From positions 1 to 50,856 of the forward strand of contig JAFBIU010000025.1 of the NCBI GenBank assembly GCA_021531775.1: a stretch of DNA of 50,856 nt, read 5' to 3'. Below, in pieces: positions 32,988-40,080 of the stretch. The notes under the pieces are model-generated. The model ran no database searches, was not told the DNA's origin, and saw only the letters and a program-made list of their open reading frames with translations. Source of the stretch: Parabacteroides distasonis. Its GTDB lineage: Bacteria; Bacteroidota; Bacteroidia; Bacteroidales; Tannerellaceae. Position numbers and translations under genes: made by a program. The stretch's first letter is position 1, and each line of letters begins with the position of its first letter.

Positions 32988-34310
32988 ATGCGCATCCGGA
33001 ATTATTTCTTTTGGCTGACGGCTCTCTGGGTAGTAGCGGTGACCCTCCTGTTGTACCAGGTGTTCTATGCCGCCGCACTGCCGACCTTCTTTCTGTTGGA
33101 GGGGCTGGTGCTGGTGGCCGTCTGCCTGTGGTTCCGTTTCTATCGACGGGTCGTGAAACCCCTCTATCTGCTTGGCAACGGTATGGATCTGCTGAACGAA
33201 CAGGATTTTGCCTCCCGTTTGGGGCGGGTCGGACAGCAGGAGGCCGATCGGGTGGTGGAGGTCTTCAACAAGATGATGGATCAGCTGAAGAACGAGCGGT
33301 TGCAGGTGCGCGAGCAGAACCAGTTTTTGGATCTGCTGATCCAAGCCTCGCCCATGGGGGTACTCATCTGCGATCTGGACGACCGGTTGTTGTCGCTCAA
33401 TCCCGCCGCCTGCCGCCTGTTGGCGGTGAGCCGTCGGGGCGAGTGGATCGGCAAGTCGCTGCAGGAGTTGGACAATCCCTTGGTGGAGGAGTTGCGCGAG
33501 ATCCCCATGGATCAAAGCCGGACCATCCGCCTGGGCGATGCCAGCATCTACAAATGTACCCATTCCTCCTTCATCGACCAGGGCTATCAGCACCCCTTCT
33601 TTCTGGTCGAGAGTCTGACGGAGGAGCTCTTCAAGGCCGAGCGGAAGGCCTACGAGAAGGTGATCCGGATGATTTCGCACGAGGTGAACAACACGATGGC
33701 GGGCATTACCTCTACCTTGGACACGTTGGAGAGCACCTTCCACGGCGATCCCGACATGACGGACATCTGCGAGGTGCTGCAGGTTTCGATCGACCGCTGC
33801 TACGGGTTGAGCCGTTTCATCACCCGCTTTGCCGACGTGGTGCGCATTCCTGAACCCTTCTGTCAGTCGGTCGAACTGAACAGTCTGGTGACCAACTGCT
33901 CCCGTTTCATGGAACAGCTCTGTCAAGAGAGGTCGATTGCCTTGAAATGGGATTTGTGCCCCGTCTCTCCGGTGGTTTTCCTGGATGCTGCCCTCTTCGA
34001 GCAGGTGCTGCTCAACATCCTCAAGAATGCCGCCGAGTCGATCGGGGAGGGTGGAGGCATCATCGAGTTGCGTACGGTGGCAGAGCCGGCCGGTGTGGAG
34101 ATCATCGACAATGGGCGAGGCATCGACAAGGAGACCGAATCCAAACTCTTCACCCCTTTCTTCTCCACCAAACCGGATGGACAGGGGCTGGGACTGATCT
34201 TCATTCGCGAGGTGCTGGAGCGTCATCGGTGCAGCTTCTCGTTGCGCACCTATGCCGACGGGTGGACCCGTTTCAAGATTACCTTTCCCCTGAGAAAAAA
34301 CCGGCCATAA
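32988..34310 (+). CDS. Membrane sensor histidine kinase, NtrB-like
   Basis: A 440-residue kinase with two membrane helices near the N-terminus (about 7-45, almost no periplasmic loop), a HAMP-like segment, a PAS domain (about 115-200) and the phospho-acceptor H-box RMISHEVNN (His231). The ATPase domain has an N-box (LLNILKNAAESIG) and G-boxes (DNGRGID, GQGLGL). The lack of a sensory periplasmic domain suggests it senses membrane or cytoplasmic signals. The stop codon lies in the first unit of a tandem repeat. Confidence 0.92.
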   Translation: MRIRNYFFWLTALWVVAVTLLLYQVFYAAALPTFFLLEGLVLVAVCLWFRFYRRVVKPLYLLGNGMDLLNEQDFASRLGRVGQQEADRVVEVFNKMMDQLKNERLQVREQNQFLDLLIQASPMGVLICDLDDRLLSLNPAACRLLAVSRRGEWIGKSLQELDNPLVEELREIPMDQSRTIRLGDASIYKCTHSSFIDQGYQHPFFLVESLTEELFKAERKAYEKVIRMISHEVNNTMAGITSTLDTLESTFHGDPDMTDICEVLQVSIDRCYGLSRFITRFADVVRIPEPFCQSVELNSLVTNCSRFMEQLCQERSIALKWDLCPVSPVVFLDAALFEQVLLNILKNAAESIGEGGGIIELRTVAEPAGVEIIDNGRGIDKETESKLFTPFFSTKPDGQGLGLIFIREVLERHRCSFSLRTYADGWTRFKITFPLRKNRP

Positions 34311-34395
34311 GGAGTAACGCTTGGCCATAAGGACAAATGCTTGGCTGCAAGGATCAAAAACCTTACGGTAGGGAAATGCCTGCGGTAGGGACAAA
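34303..34395. repeat. Degenerate 20-bp tandem repeat after the kinase gene
   Basis: Units of 17-22 bp follow one another: GGCCATAAGGAGTAACGCTT (34303), GGCCATAAGGACAAATGCTT (34323), GGCTGCAAGGATC... (34343), then shorter decayed units near 34365 and 34382. The kinase stop codon lies in the first unit. Confidence 0.6.
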
Positions 34396-34398
34396 AAA

Positions 34399-34426
34399 AA
34401 TCTTGCTGTCCGCAGACAACAAGATT
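34399..34426 (-). terminator. Rho-independent terminator of tRNA-His
   Basis: An 11-bp stem with one mismatch (AATCTTG...CAAGATT outer arms) has a short CGCA-type loop. On the minus strand it runs directly into a T tract (34393-34400), the classic form, 10 bp after the tRNA. Confidence 0.75.
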
Positions 34427-34436
34427 ACGTAGTGAG

Positions 34437-34511
34437 GGTGAAAGATGGGGCTCGAACCCACGACCCTTGGAACCACAATCCAATGCTCTAACCAACTGAG
34501 CTACATTCACC
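34437..34511 (-). tRNA. tRNA-His (GTG)
   Basis: The minus strand folds as a cloverleaf: acceptor GTGAATG with CTTTCAC, D-arm GCTCAGTTGG, anticodon arm TTGGA-TTGTGGT-TCCAA with GTG anticodon, and T-arm GTGGGTTCGAGCCCCAT. An encoded G at position -1 faces C73, the identity element of tRNA-His. CCA is not encoded. Confidence 0.96.
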
Positions 34512-34531
34512 ATGTTTCGTTTTAACGGGTG

Positions 34532-34539
34532 CAAAGATA
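34532..34539 (-). promoter_or_regulatory. -7 box for tRNA-His
   Basis: The minus strand reads TATCTTTG (TAnnTTTG), about 20 bp before the tRNA 5' end. The folD terminator hairpin begins at the next base upstream. Confidence 0.6.
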
Positions 34540-34585
34540 GGGAACTTTTTTGAATCTGCAAGGGCTTTCTCCAAAAAAAGTTCCC
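34540..34585 (-). terminator. folD-ffh operon terminator
   Basis: Arms GGGAACTTTTTT (34540-34551) and AAAAAAGTTCCC (34574-34585) form a 12-bp perfect stem. It sits 14 bp downstream of the folD stop and abuts the tRNA-His promoter. Confidence 0.65.
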
Positions 34586-34598
34586 CGATTTTTTCAGA

Positions 34599-35495
34599 TT
34601 AGCGGTAGATCGCCTTCTTGCCCGCCAATAACGTATTGCGCATCAGGGAGATGATCGTCATCGGACCGACACCGCCCGGCACCGGTGTGATGTACGAACA
34701 CTTCGGAGCTACCTCGTCGAACTTCACGTCGCCTGTCAGCTTGAAGCCACTCTTGGTCTTGCTGCTCGGCAGACGGGTCGTACCTACATCCACCACGACG
34801 GCTCCCTCCTTGACCATGTCGGCCTTCACAAATTCGGGAACACCCAAGGCCACGATCAGGATGTCGGCCATGCGGCACATCTCTTGCAAGTTCTCCGAAC
34901 GGCTGTGGCAGACCGTCACGGTGCAGTTGCCCGGATAGGCCTTCTGCATCATCAGGGTAGCCATCGGCTTGCCGACAATGTTGCTGCGTCCCAGCACGAC
35001 ACAATGCTTGCCCTGTGTCTCGATCTGATAACGCTTCAGCAGTTCCAGGATACCGGCCGGGGTAGCCGACACGAAGCAGGGCAATCCGATGGACATCCGT
35101 CCCACATTGATCGGATGGAAACCATCCACATCCTTCCGGTAGTCGATGGCCTCGATCACCTTCTGCTCGGAGATGTGCTTCGGCAACGGCAGCTGTACGA
35201 TGAAACCGTCGATGTCGTCATCGTGGTTCAGCTCATCCACCTTGCGGAGCAACTCCTCTTCCGTCACATCCGCCTCGTAACGGATCAGGGTCGATTTGAA
35301 ACCGATCTCGGCACAGGCCTTGACCTTGGCAGCAACGTATGTTTCGCTACCTCCATCGTGACCCACCAGAATCGCAGCCAAATGGGGTACCTTGCCGCCG
35401 GCTGCCTGGATTTGGGCCACCTCTTCGGCCATCTCGCGTTTCATCTGTGCGGAGACAGCCTTTCCATCCAATAGTTGATAGCTCTTTTCTTCCAT
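34599..35495 (-). CDS. folD: Bifunctional methylenetetrahydrofolate dehydrogenase/cyclohydrolase
   Basis: A 298-residue FolD. It interconverts 5,10-methylene- and 10-formyl-tetrahydrofolate using NADP in the cytoplasm, for purine and formyl-Met synthesis. It has the catalytic [13 protein letters not shown] lysine segment, [12 protein letters not shown], the nucleotide-binding [11 protein letters not shown] and the C-terminal [10 protein letters not shown]. It lies 17 bp after ffh, in the same operon. Confidence 0.96.
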   Translation of the reverse strand: MEEKSYQLLDGKAVSAQMKREMAEEVAQIQAAGGKVPHLAAILVGHDGGSETYVAAKVKACAEIGFKSTLIRYEADVTEEELLRKVDELNHDDDIDGFIVQLPLPKHISEQKVIEAIDYRKDVDGFHPINVGRMSIGLPCFVSATPAGILELLKRYQIETQGKHCVVLGRSNIVGKPMATLMMQKAYPGNCTVTVCHSRSENLQEMCRMADILIVALGVPEFVKADMVKEGAVVVDVGTTRLPSSKTKSGFKLTGDVKFDEVAPKCSYITPVPGGVGPMTIISLMRNTLLAGKKAIYR

Positions 35496-35512
35496 ATACC
35501 TATATTATATGA

Positions 35513-36862
35513 TTATCTTCTGAATCCCGGTTTGAAAGAGGGCATCGATGGCATCTTGAGCTTGCTGCCCGGCTTCATGGCCGACAGCATACGCATCATC
35601 TTGCGGGTCTCCTCAAACTGCTTCAGCAATTTGTTCACCTCCTGAATCGTGGTACCGCTACCTTTGGCGATACGCTGGCGACGGGAAGCATTCAGAATGG
35701 CCGGATTCGACCGCTCCTCCGGTGTCATGGAGTAGATGATGGCTTCGATGCTCTTGAAGGCATTGTCGTCGATCTCCACATCCTTCAGGGCCTTGCCCAC
35801 ACCCGGAATCATGGAGGCCAGCTCCTTCAGGTTACCCATCTTCTTGATCTGCTGGATCTGCGAGATGAAGTCGTTGAAGTCGAACTGGTTCTTGGCGATC
35901 TTCTTCTGCAGGCGTTTGGCCTCCTCTTCGTCGTACTGCTCCTGTGCACGCTCTACCAACGAAACGATATCACCCATACCCAAAATACGGTCGGCCATAC
36001 GTTCGGGGTGGAACACATCCAGGGCCTCCATCTTTTCACCCGTACCGACAAACTTGATCGGCTTCGTCACCACGGTACGGATCGAGAGGGCGGCACCACC
36101 ACGGGTATCACCGTCGAGCTTCGTCAAGACAACGCCGTCGAAATCCAAGCGTTCGTTGAACTCTTTGGCCGTGTTGACGGCATCCTGACCGGTCATCGCA
36201 TCCACGACAAACAGGGTCTCGGAGGGGTGGATGGCAGCCTTGATGGCGGCAATCTCCTGCATCATCTGCTCATCGACAGCCAGACGACCGGCGGTATCGA
36301 CGATCACGACATCGTTGCCCTTGGCTTTGGCCTGCTGGATCGCATGGACCGCAATGTCCACCGGATTCTTGCTGTCCAACTCCATATAGACGGGTACCCC
36401 CACCTGTTCGCCGACCACGCGCAACTGCTCGATAGCGGCCGGACGATAGACGTCGCACGCCACCAACAACGGCTTCTTGTTTTTCTTTGTCTTCAACAGG
36501 TTGGCGAGCTTGCCGGAGAACGTCGTCTTACCGGAACCCTGCAAACCCGACATCAAGATGATGGCCGGTGCACCCTCGAGGTTCACATCCGTAGCTGTGC
36601 CACCCATCAGGGAGGCCAACTCGTCGTGTACAATCTTTACCATCAATTGGCTCGGCTTCACCGATGTGAGCACATTCTGACCCAATGCTTTAGCCTTCAC
36701 CGTGTCGGTGAAATTCTTGGCAACCTTATAGTTGACGTCGGCATCCAACAATGCCTTGCGCACATCTTTCAGCGTTTCGGCCACATTGATCTCCGTGATC
36801 CGGCCTTCACCCTTCAACAGTTTAAACGATCTGTCTAATCTTTCGCTTAGATTTTCAAACAT
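35513..36862 (-). CDS. ffh: Signal recognition particle protein Ffh (SRP54)
   Basis: A 449-residue SRP GTPase. The N domain (about 1-90) precedes the G domain with GLQGSGKTTFSGKLA, VDTAGR and TKLDGDTRGG. The Met-rich M domain (about 325-445) has RRQRIAKGSGT for 4.5S RNA and signal-peptide binding. It delivers ribosomes making membrane proteins to FtsY. Usual length; expressed from the -7 box at 36907. Confidence 0.97.
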   Translation of the reverse strand: MFENLSERLDRSFKLLKGEGRITEINVAETLKDVRKALLDADVNYKVAKNFTDTVKAKALGQNVLTSVKPSQLMVKIVHDELASLMGGTATDVNLEGAPAIILMSGLQGSGKTTFSGKLANLLKTKKNKKPLLVACDVYRPAAIEQLRVVGEQVGVPVYMELDSKNPVDIAVHAIQQAKAKGNDVVIVDTAGRLAVDEQMMQEIAAIKAAIHPSETLFVVDAMTGQDAVNTAKEFNERLDFDGVVLTKLDGDTRGGAALSIRTVVTKPIKFVGTGEKMEALDVFHPERMADRILGMGDIVSLVERAQEQYDEEEAKRLQKKIAKNQFDFNDFISQIQQIKKMGNLKELASMIPGVGKALKDVEIDDNAFKSIEAIIYSMTPEERSNPAILNASRRQRIAKGSGTTIQEVNKLLKQFEETRKMMRMLSAMKPGSKLKMPSMPSFKPGFRR

Positions 36863-36906
36863 ATTCGCTGTATGATCTATTTATGATTTTTTTCTTCTTT
36901 GGTGGG

Positions 36907-36914
36907 CAAAGATA
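36907..36914 (-). promoter_or_regulatory. -7 box for ffh-folD
   Basis: The minus strand reads TATCTTTG, about 45 bp before the ffh start, matching TAnnTTTG. Confidence 0.55.
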
Positions 36915-36995
36915 CAACAAAAAACTGAGACTGACGCTTTCCCCTCTTCTATAATTAGTAGGGAGCCCCAAATCGGTGCAGTATGCAAATGCAAA

Positions 36996-37028
36996 TTGCT
37001 TCGATTTGACATGTGACATTTGACATTT
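36996..37028 (+). repeat. 33-bp direct repeat, left copy (copy A)
   Basis: The 33 bases match 45936-45968 exactly; the core is TTCGATTTGACATGTGACAT followed by TTGACATTT. It bounds the left side of an accessory island. Partial copies lie at 38934 and (inverted) 45775. Confidence 0.8.
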
Positions 37029-37066
37029 TTAGGGTGGAAACAGCAGGATGTTTCGCAGATTATATT

Positions 37067-37074
37067 TACATTTG
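37067..37074 (+). promoter_or_regulatory. -7 box TACATTTG
   Basis: It fits TAnnTTTG but lies just 5 bp before the ATG at 37079, so the transcript would be leaderless or the start further in. The surrounding 20-odd bases closely match the promoter at 43297. Confidence 0.4.
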
Positions 37075-37078
37075 CAAC

Positions 37079-37294
37079 ATGAGAAAAGAACGTAAAGAGA
37101 CTGTTTTGTCGGAAACAGGTAAATTTCTGATCGACATTGCTAAATTAGTTTTTGGTGGTGTTATTCTCGCTGGCATAATGAAGTATGAAAATATAAATCC
37201 GTGGTTGCTTTTTAGCATCGGAGGAATTGTTGTACTCATTTGCTTTTTGACTGGATTATTATTGACAGTTTTATCCAAAAGAAAGGAGAACTAA
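37079..37294 (+). CDS. Small membrane protein, DUF6722-like
   Basis: A 71-residue protein with a charged N-terminus (MRKERKETVLSETGKFLID), a first hydrophobic segment (about 16-33) and a second membrane helix (about 42-65), and a basic C-terminus. It looks like a two-helix membrane protein of the type paired with DNA-binding or primase islands in Bacteroidales. The DUF6722 label is from memory. The next gene follows after one base, so the two are probably cotranslated. Confidence 0.55.
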   Translation: MRKERKETVLSETGKFLIDIAKLVFGGVILAGIMKYENINPWLLFSIGGIVVLICFLTGLLLTVLSKRKEN

Positions 37295-37295
37295 A

Positions 37296-37391
37296 ATGGG
37301 ACTGATTGTTTTTTTAGCGGTTGTGGGAGTTCTTGTAGCTTGTGTAGGTGTTTGGGGACTCATCGAACTCCGTAAGGAGGCAATGCATTAA
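37296..37391 (+). CDS. 31-residue single-helix membrane peptide
   Basis: A short frame, MGLIVFLAVVGVLVACVGVW and then GLIELRKEAMH, with a clear GAAAGGAG Shine-Dalgarno and a single membrane helix. It follows the DUF6722-like gene by one base and ends before a terminator at 37426. The pairing suggests a partner peptide in a small membrane complex. Confidence 0.6.
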   Translation: MGLIVFLAVVGVLVACVGVWGLIELRKEAMH

Positions 37392-37425
37392 ATTAGAAAA
37401 ACGTATGGATCAATCGAAAATGACA

Positions 37426-37448
37426 AGGGAAGCAATCCCTCCATTTTT
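37426..37448 (+). terminator. Terminator of the small-protein pair
   Basis: AGGGA-AGCAA-TCCCT is followed closely by ATTTTTATT. The stem is short, and the convergent M15 gene ends 6 bp away, so it may serve both strands. Confidence 0.5.
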
Positions 37449-37453
37449 ATTCA

Positions 37454-37933
37454 TCAAATTGATTTGATCAAATCCCCAATGACCTGCCGCCTATTGGACC
37501 CTGTGCGGCGATGGCTCACATGAATCCAGAATGAGGGGGAGGTACGGGACAAACGCTCCTTGATCAGCTGATCGAAGGGGAGATGATCCCGCATCCAACG
37601 GAACCAGGCCTCGCCGGTCTGCGGATCCGGCACACGGATGTCGGCCGCTTCACCTTTCAGATGTTGCGATTGGGAAGAACCACCGACGGCCCGGTTGAGG
37701 GCTGGGCAGCGGTAGCCCGAATTGAGCTGGATGGGGATCCCAGCGTGCTGGCGCAAGGGCTCCAGAATGGTTTTGCAGAGGCTCCGGATATTCTCCAAAA
37801 TTTCACTGCCGCATTCATTGGCCCCTCCATTGCTCGGCTGGCCGTTCAACGGAATGTGATTGTCGATGCCCTTTGCAAGGGCCGTGGAGGAGTACTCAAA
37901 CTCCTCCAAAGAGAAATGTTCAGTAAGTTTCAT
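37454..37933 (-). CDS. Peptidase M15 (D-Ala-D-Ala carboxypeptidase-like)
   Basis: A 159-residue M15_3 peptidase without a signal peptide. Motifs are LNSGYRCPALNRAVGG, SQHLKGEAADI with His and Asp zinc ligands, and the last ligand in WIHVSH. It cleaves peptidoglycan peptide bonds. In phage and phage-derived islands such enzymes act as endolysins. It is last in the minus-strand run that begins near 42148; upstream is a lysis-like lipoprotein. Confidence 0.85.
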   Translation of the reverse strand: MKLTEHFSLEEFEYSSTALAKGIDNHIPLNGQPSNGGANECGSEILENIRSLCKTILEPLRQHAGIPIQLNSGYRCPALNRAVGGSSQSQHLKGEAADIRVPDPQTGEAWFRWMRDHLPFDQLIKERLSRTSPSFWIHVSHRRTGSNRRQVIGDLIKSI

Positions 37934-37981
37934 ACAGATTGAAAAGGAAAGGGTTGGTAGTAGGAGACTGATCGTTACAGG

Positions 37982-38413
37982 TCAGGAGCGGGAAAGCCCG
38001 TGTCGGACAACGCTCCGCAGCAGATAGGCGGAGAGCAGACCGACGACCAACAAAAAGGTGGTGCGTGAAAGCCGGTCGAACCAGGTGAGCGGAGTCGTGA
38101 TTTCCTTCACCACCTCCACCTCCTGGAGAACCGAAACCGTATCGACTTGGACGATCCGAACCGTATCATGCAGGAGCTGGTAGCGATATTCATACCGGAT
38201 TGTCTCGTCGTAAACTGTATCAGCCTGCTGCCGGACGGTGCGCCAGTGGTCGATGTAGATACTGTCGTAGCGGATCGTTTGCTGACGCACACTGTCCTGA
38301 TGATAGCTGCTCCGGGCGTACTGACGGTCGGATTGCGTGACCCGACAACCACAGAGCAACAGACAGAGCAGCCACAGAGACAGGCCGGTGGAAAAGCAGC
38401 AGGGCCGTTTCAT
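37982..38413 (-). CDS. Lipoprotein with C-terminal helix, lysis-module-like
   Basis: A 143-residue protein with lipobox LLCGC (Cys22-23), a coiled region rich in Tyr, Asp and Arg repeats (QTIRYDSIYI, DTVYDETIRYEYRY) and a membrane helix near residue 117-135 (TTFLLVVGLLSAYLL). A lipid anchor at one end and a helix at the other could span the periplasm, like a phage spanin; this is inference. Its start overlaps the DUF5675 stop by 4 bp, and the M15 peptidase follows. Confidence 0.55.
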   Translation of the reverse strand: MKRPCCFSTGLSLWLLCLLLCGCRVTQSDRQYARSSYHQDSVRQQTIRYDSIYIDHWRTVRQQADTVYDETIRYEYRYQLLHDTVRIVQVDTVSVLQEVEVVKEITTPLTWFDRLSRTTFLLVVGLLSAYLLRSVVRHGLSRS

Positions 38414-38883
38414 ACCTTCACAGTCACTTCACGGATCGTCAACATCACCGGCATCTTTTGCCGGCATTGCTCCTTGATACGGTTGACCAGCTGGTCGAAA
38501 TAGGCCCGCGGATGCGTGATGCAACCCGTCACCAACCGTTCGCCCACCAAGAGACGTCCATCCTGCTGGTTGTGTACCCCATTCCCCGGCCGAATCATCG
38601 GACAAAAACGGGGCAGACGGCTGTTGTTCAGAAAGAATTGCGGATGATCCCAGCAACAATGGTTACAGTCCCGCAGGCCACGCTTGCCCAAGTCGGTCGG
38701 GCCGATGAGCGGCATTTTCCGCTTGAAATGCTTGCAGTAGGCCAACGTGACGAGGTATTCGCCCGACGGAAGACAAGCCTCCGTATGTTCCAACGTGTCG
38801 CAGATCTTGCAGCCCTCGATGTAGAGCTGACCCTCTGCCGTTTCTCCTTGCCTGGAGTATCGTGATAAATTGATTTGTAACAT
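38410..38883 (-). CDS. DUF5675 family protein
   Basis: A 157-residue protein of the DUF5675 type (MLQINLSRYSRQGETAEGQL, PSGEYLVTLAYCK, and a CG/CH-rich centre, with GCITHPRAYFDQL near the end). The family often lies beside phage lysis and tail genes and may act on cell wall or fold as a transpeptidase-like domain, but the function is not established. It overlaps the lipoprotein gene by 4 bp. A degenerate repeat and the primase follow upstream. Confidence 0.65.
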   Translation of the reverse strand: MLQINLSRYSRQGETAEGQLYIEGCKICDTLEHTEACLPSGEYLVTLAYCKHFKRKMPLIGPTDLGKRGLRDCNHCCWDHPQFFLNNSRLPRFCPMIRPGNGVHNQQDGRLLVGERLVTGCITHPRAYFDQLVNRIKEQCRQKMPVMLTIREVTVKV

Positions 38884-38931
38884 AATCTATAATTGGTATG
38901 GATAATCAGTAAAATATAGGACATGCACTAT

Positions 38932-40080
38932 TCATTTGACATGTGACATTTGACATTTGACACGGACGTACTGGTCCGAATAATCCTTGCATTCCTCCGG
39001 CAACTGATGGCGGACGATCTGTGGCAACCGTTCCCGCAGCTGGAGGAAGAGCCGTTCGCCCGGCCGGTCCTGATCGGGATACATGTGGAGGTTCACGCCC
39101 TGCAACAGAGCCAAGTCCTCCTCCTTCAGCAACGTGGCACTCGGGATGGCGATCGCCTTGTGTCCGTCCGACAACATGCTCCAGCAGTCGCTCGCTCCTT
39201 CGCAGATGAAGAGCGGTTCCGACGGCTTCAGCATCGGCAGGATTTGCAGTCCATAGATCGGGCAACGTTGTCCCTTCGGGAACCGGAATCGGGGCAGGGA
39301 GGGTCGCCCTTCTCCCGAACCAGCCTGTTGCGGAACCGACCCTCTTTCCGTCGGTCCGGTCGTTGGTGAGGAGGGCTGCAGTCCTTCTCCCGAACCGGCC
39401 TGTTGTGGAACCGACCCTCTTTCCGTCGGTCCAGTCGTTGGTGAGGAGGGCTGCAGCCCTTCTCCCGAACCAGTCGTTGGTTGAACCTCCTCCTTCCGGT
39501 AATCCAGGTTGCGCCACTGCATCCCGATCAGTTGCCCATCCACCCCGAAATAGGGGATGAGGAGCCAGTGGACTCCCCGCTGGTCGCAACTGCTACTCAG
39601 CCGGCACCAGCGGACCACCCGCTCATCCAACCGACGCACCTCGAAGAGAAACGCCCTTGCCGCGTCCGACAACACCGGGTGAGCCACCGCTTCCGCCCAC
39701 CGTTTCAGGTCCGTAGCCGAAGGACCCTGTTCCACTTCCGGCAGTGGAGCCGGCCGACGAATCGGGATCGGCTTCACCAACCGCCATCGCTCCGCACGTT
39801 GCTCCTCATCGACATAGACCCCGAAGCGGTTGCCCAACCAGCGGCAAGCCTCCACGAACGGGAGGTTCAGCTGGTGCATGGCCAGGTCGATCGGACCACC
39901 CGAAGCCCCACAGGCATAACACTTGAAGCGGTTCGTCCGCAGGTTGAAGGTGAGCGAAGGGTGCCGGTCGTCGTGGAACGGACAGCGGCACCGATGACGC
40001 ACCACCTCCAGTCCCACTTCGCCAGCCACCTGCTCGACCGGCAATCCCTTCAACCGGTCAATCGTCTCCTGCGGGATCAT
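38932..40080 (-). CDS. CHC2 zinc-finger DNA primase/TOPRIM protein
   Basis: A 382-residue primase-like protein. The N-terminal CHC2 zinc finger has CRCPFHDDRHPS and FKCYACG, and a TOPRIM domain (about 270-370) has LFICEGASDCWSML and MYPDQDRPGE. A linker carries about two and a third 25-residue repeats (GSGEGLQPSSPTTGPTERGS and on). The Met at 40080 overlaps the ATPase gene upstream by 4 bp and is preferred over the open extension to 40140. The C-terminal nine residues come from a dispersed repeat. Probably replicates or primes an island or phage-like genome. Confidence 0.8.
   Translation of the reverse strand: MIPQETIDRLKGLPVEQVAGEVGLEVVRHRCRCPFHDDRHPSLTFNLRTNRFKCYACGASGGPIDLAMHQLNLPFVEACRWLGNRFGVYVDEEQRAERWRLVKPIPIRRPAPLPEVEQGPSATDLKRWAEAVAHPVLSDAARAFLFEVRRLDERVVRWCRLSSSCDQRGVHWLLIPYFGVDGQLIGMQWRNLDYRKEEVQPTTGSGEGLQPSSPTTGPTERGSVPQQAGSGEGLQPSSPTTGPTERGSVPQQAGSGEGRPSLPRFRFPKGQRCPIYGLQILPMLKPSEPLFICEGASDCWSMLSDGHKAIAIPSATLLKEEDLALLQGVNLHMYPDQDRPGERLFLQLRERLPQIVRHQLPEECKDYSDQYVRVKCQMSHVK
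38934..38958. repeat. Copy B of the TTTGACAT repeat, within the primase gene end
   Basis: These 25 bases match the core of copies A and D. Read on the minus strand they encode the last residues and stop of the primase (VKCQMSHVK), so the repeat has replaced or been absorbed into the 3' end of that gene. Confidence 0.7.
39310..39481. repeat. In-frame 75-bp tandem repeat
   Basis: Units start at 39310, 39385 and 39460 (partial), each beginning TTCTCCCGAACC. The 75-bp length keeps frame and encodes a Gly/Ser/Pro-rich linker. Copy number is free to vary without breaking the protein. Confidence 0.8.

Noticed and set aside
31407-34394. Very long minus-strand open frame (995 residues) opposite the TolC, regulator and kinase genes
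   Set aside because: It lies antisense to three genes with complete, recognisable motifs. Its composition (rich in His, Gln, Leu) is typical of a complement reading of GC-rich coding DNA.
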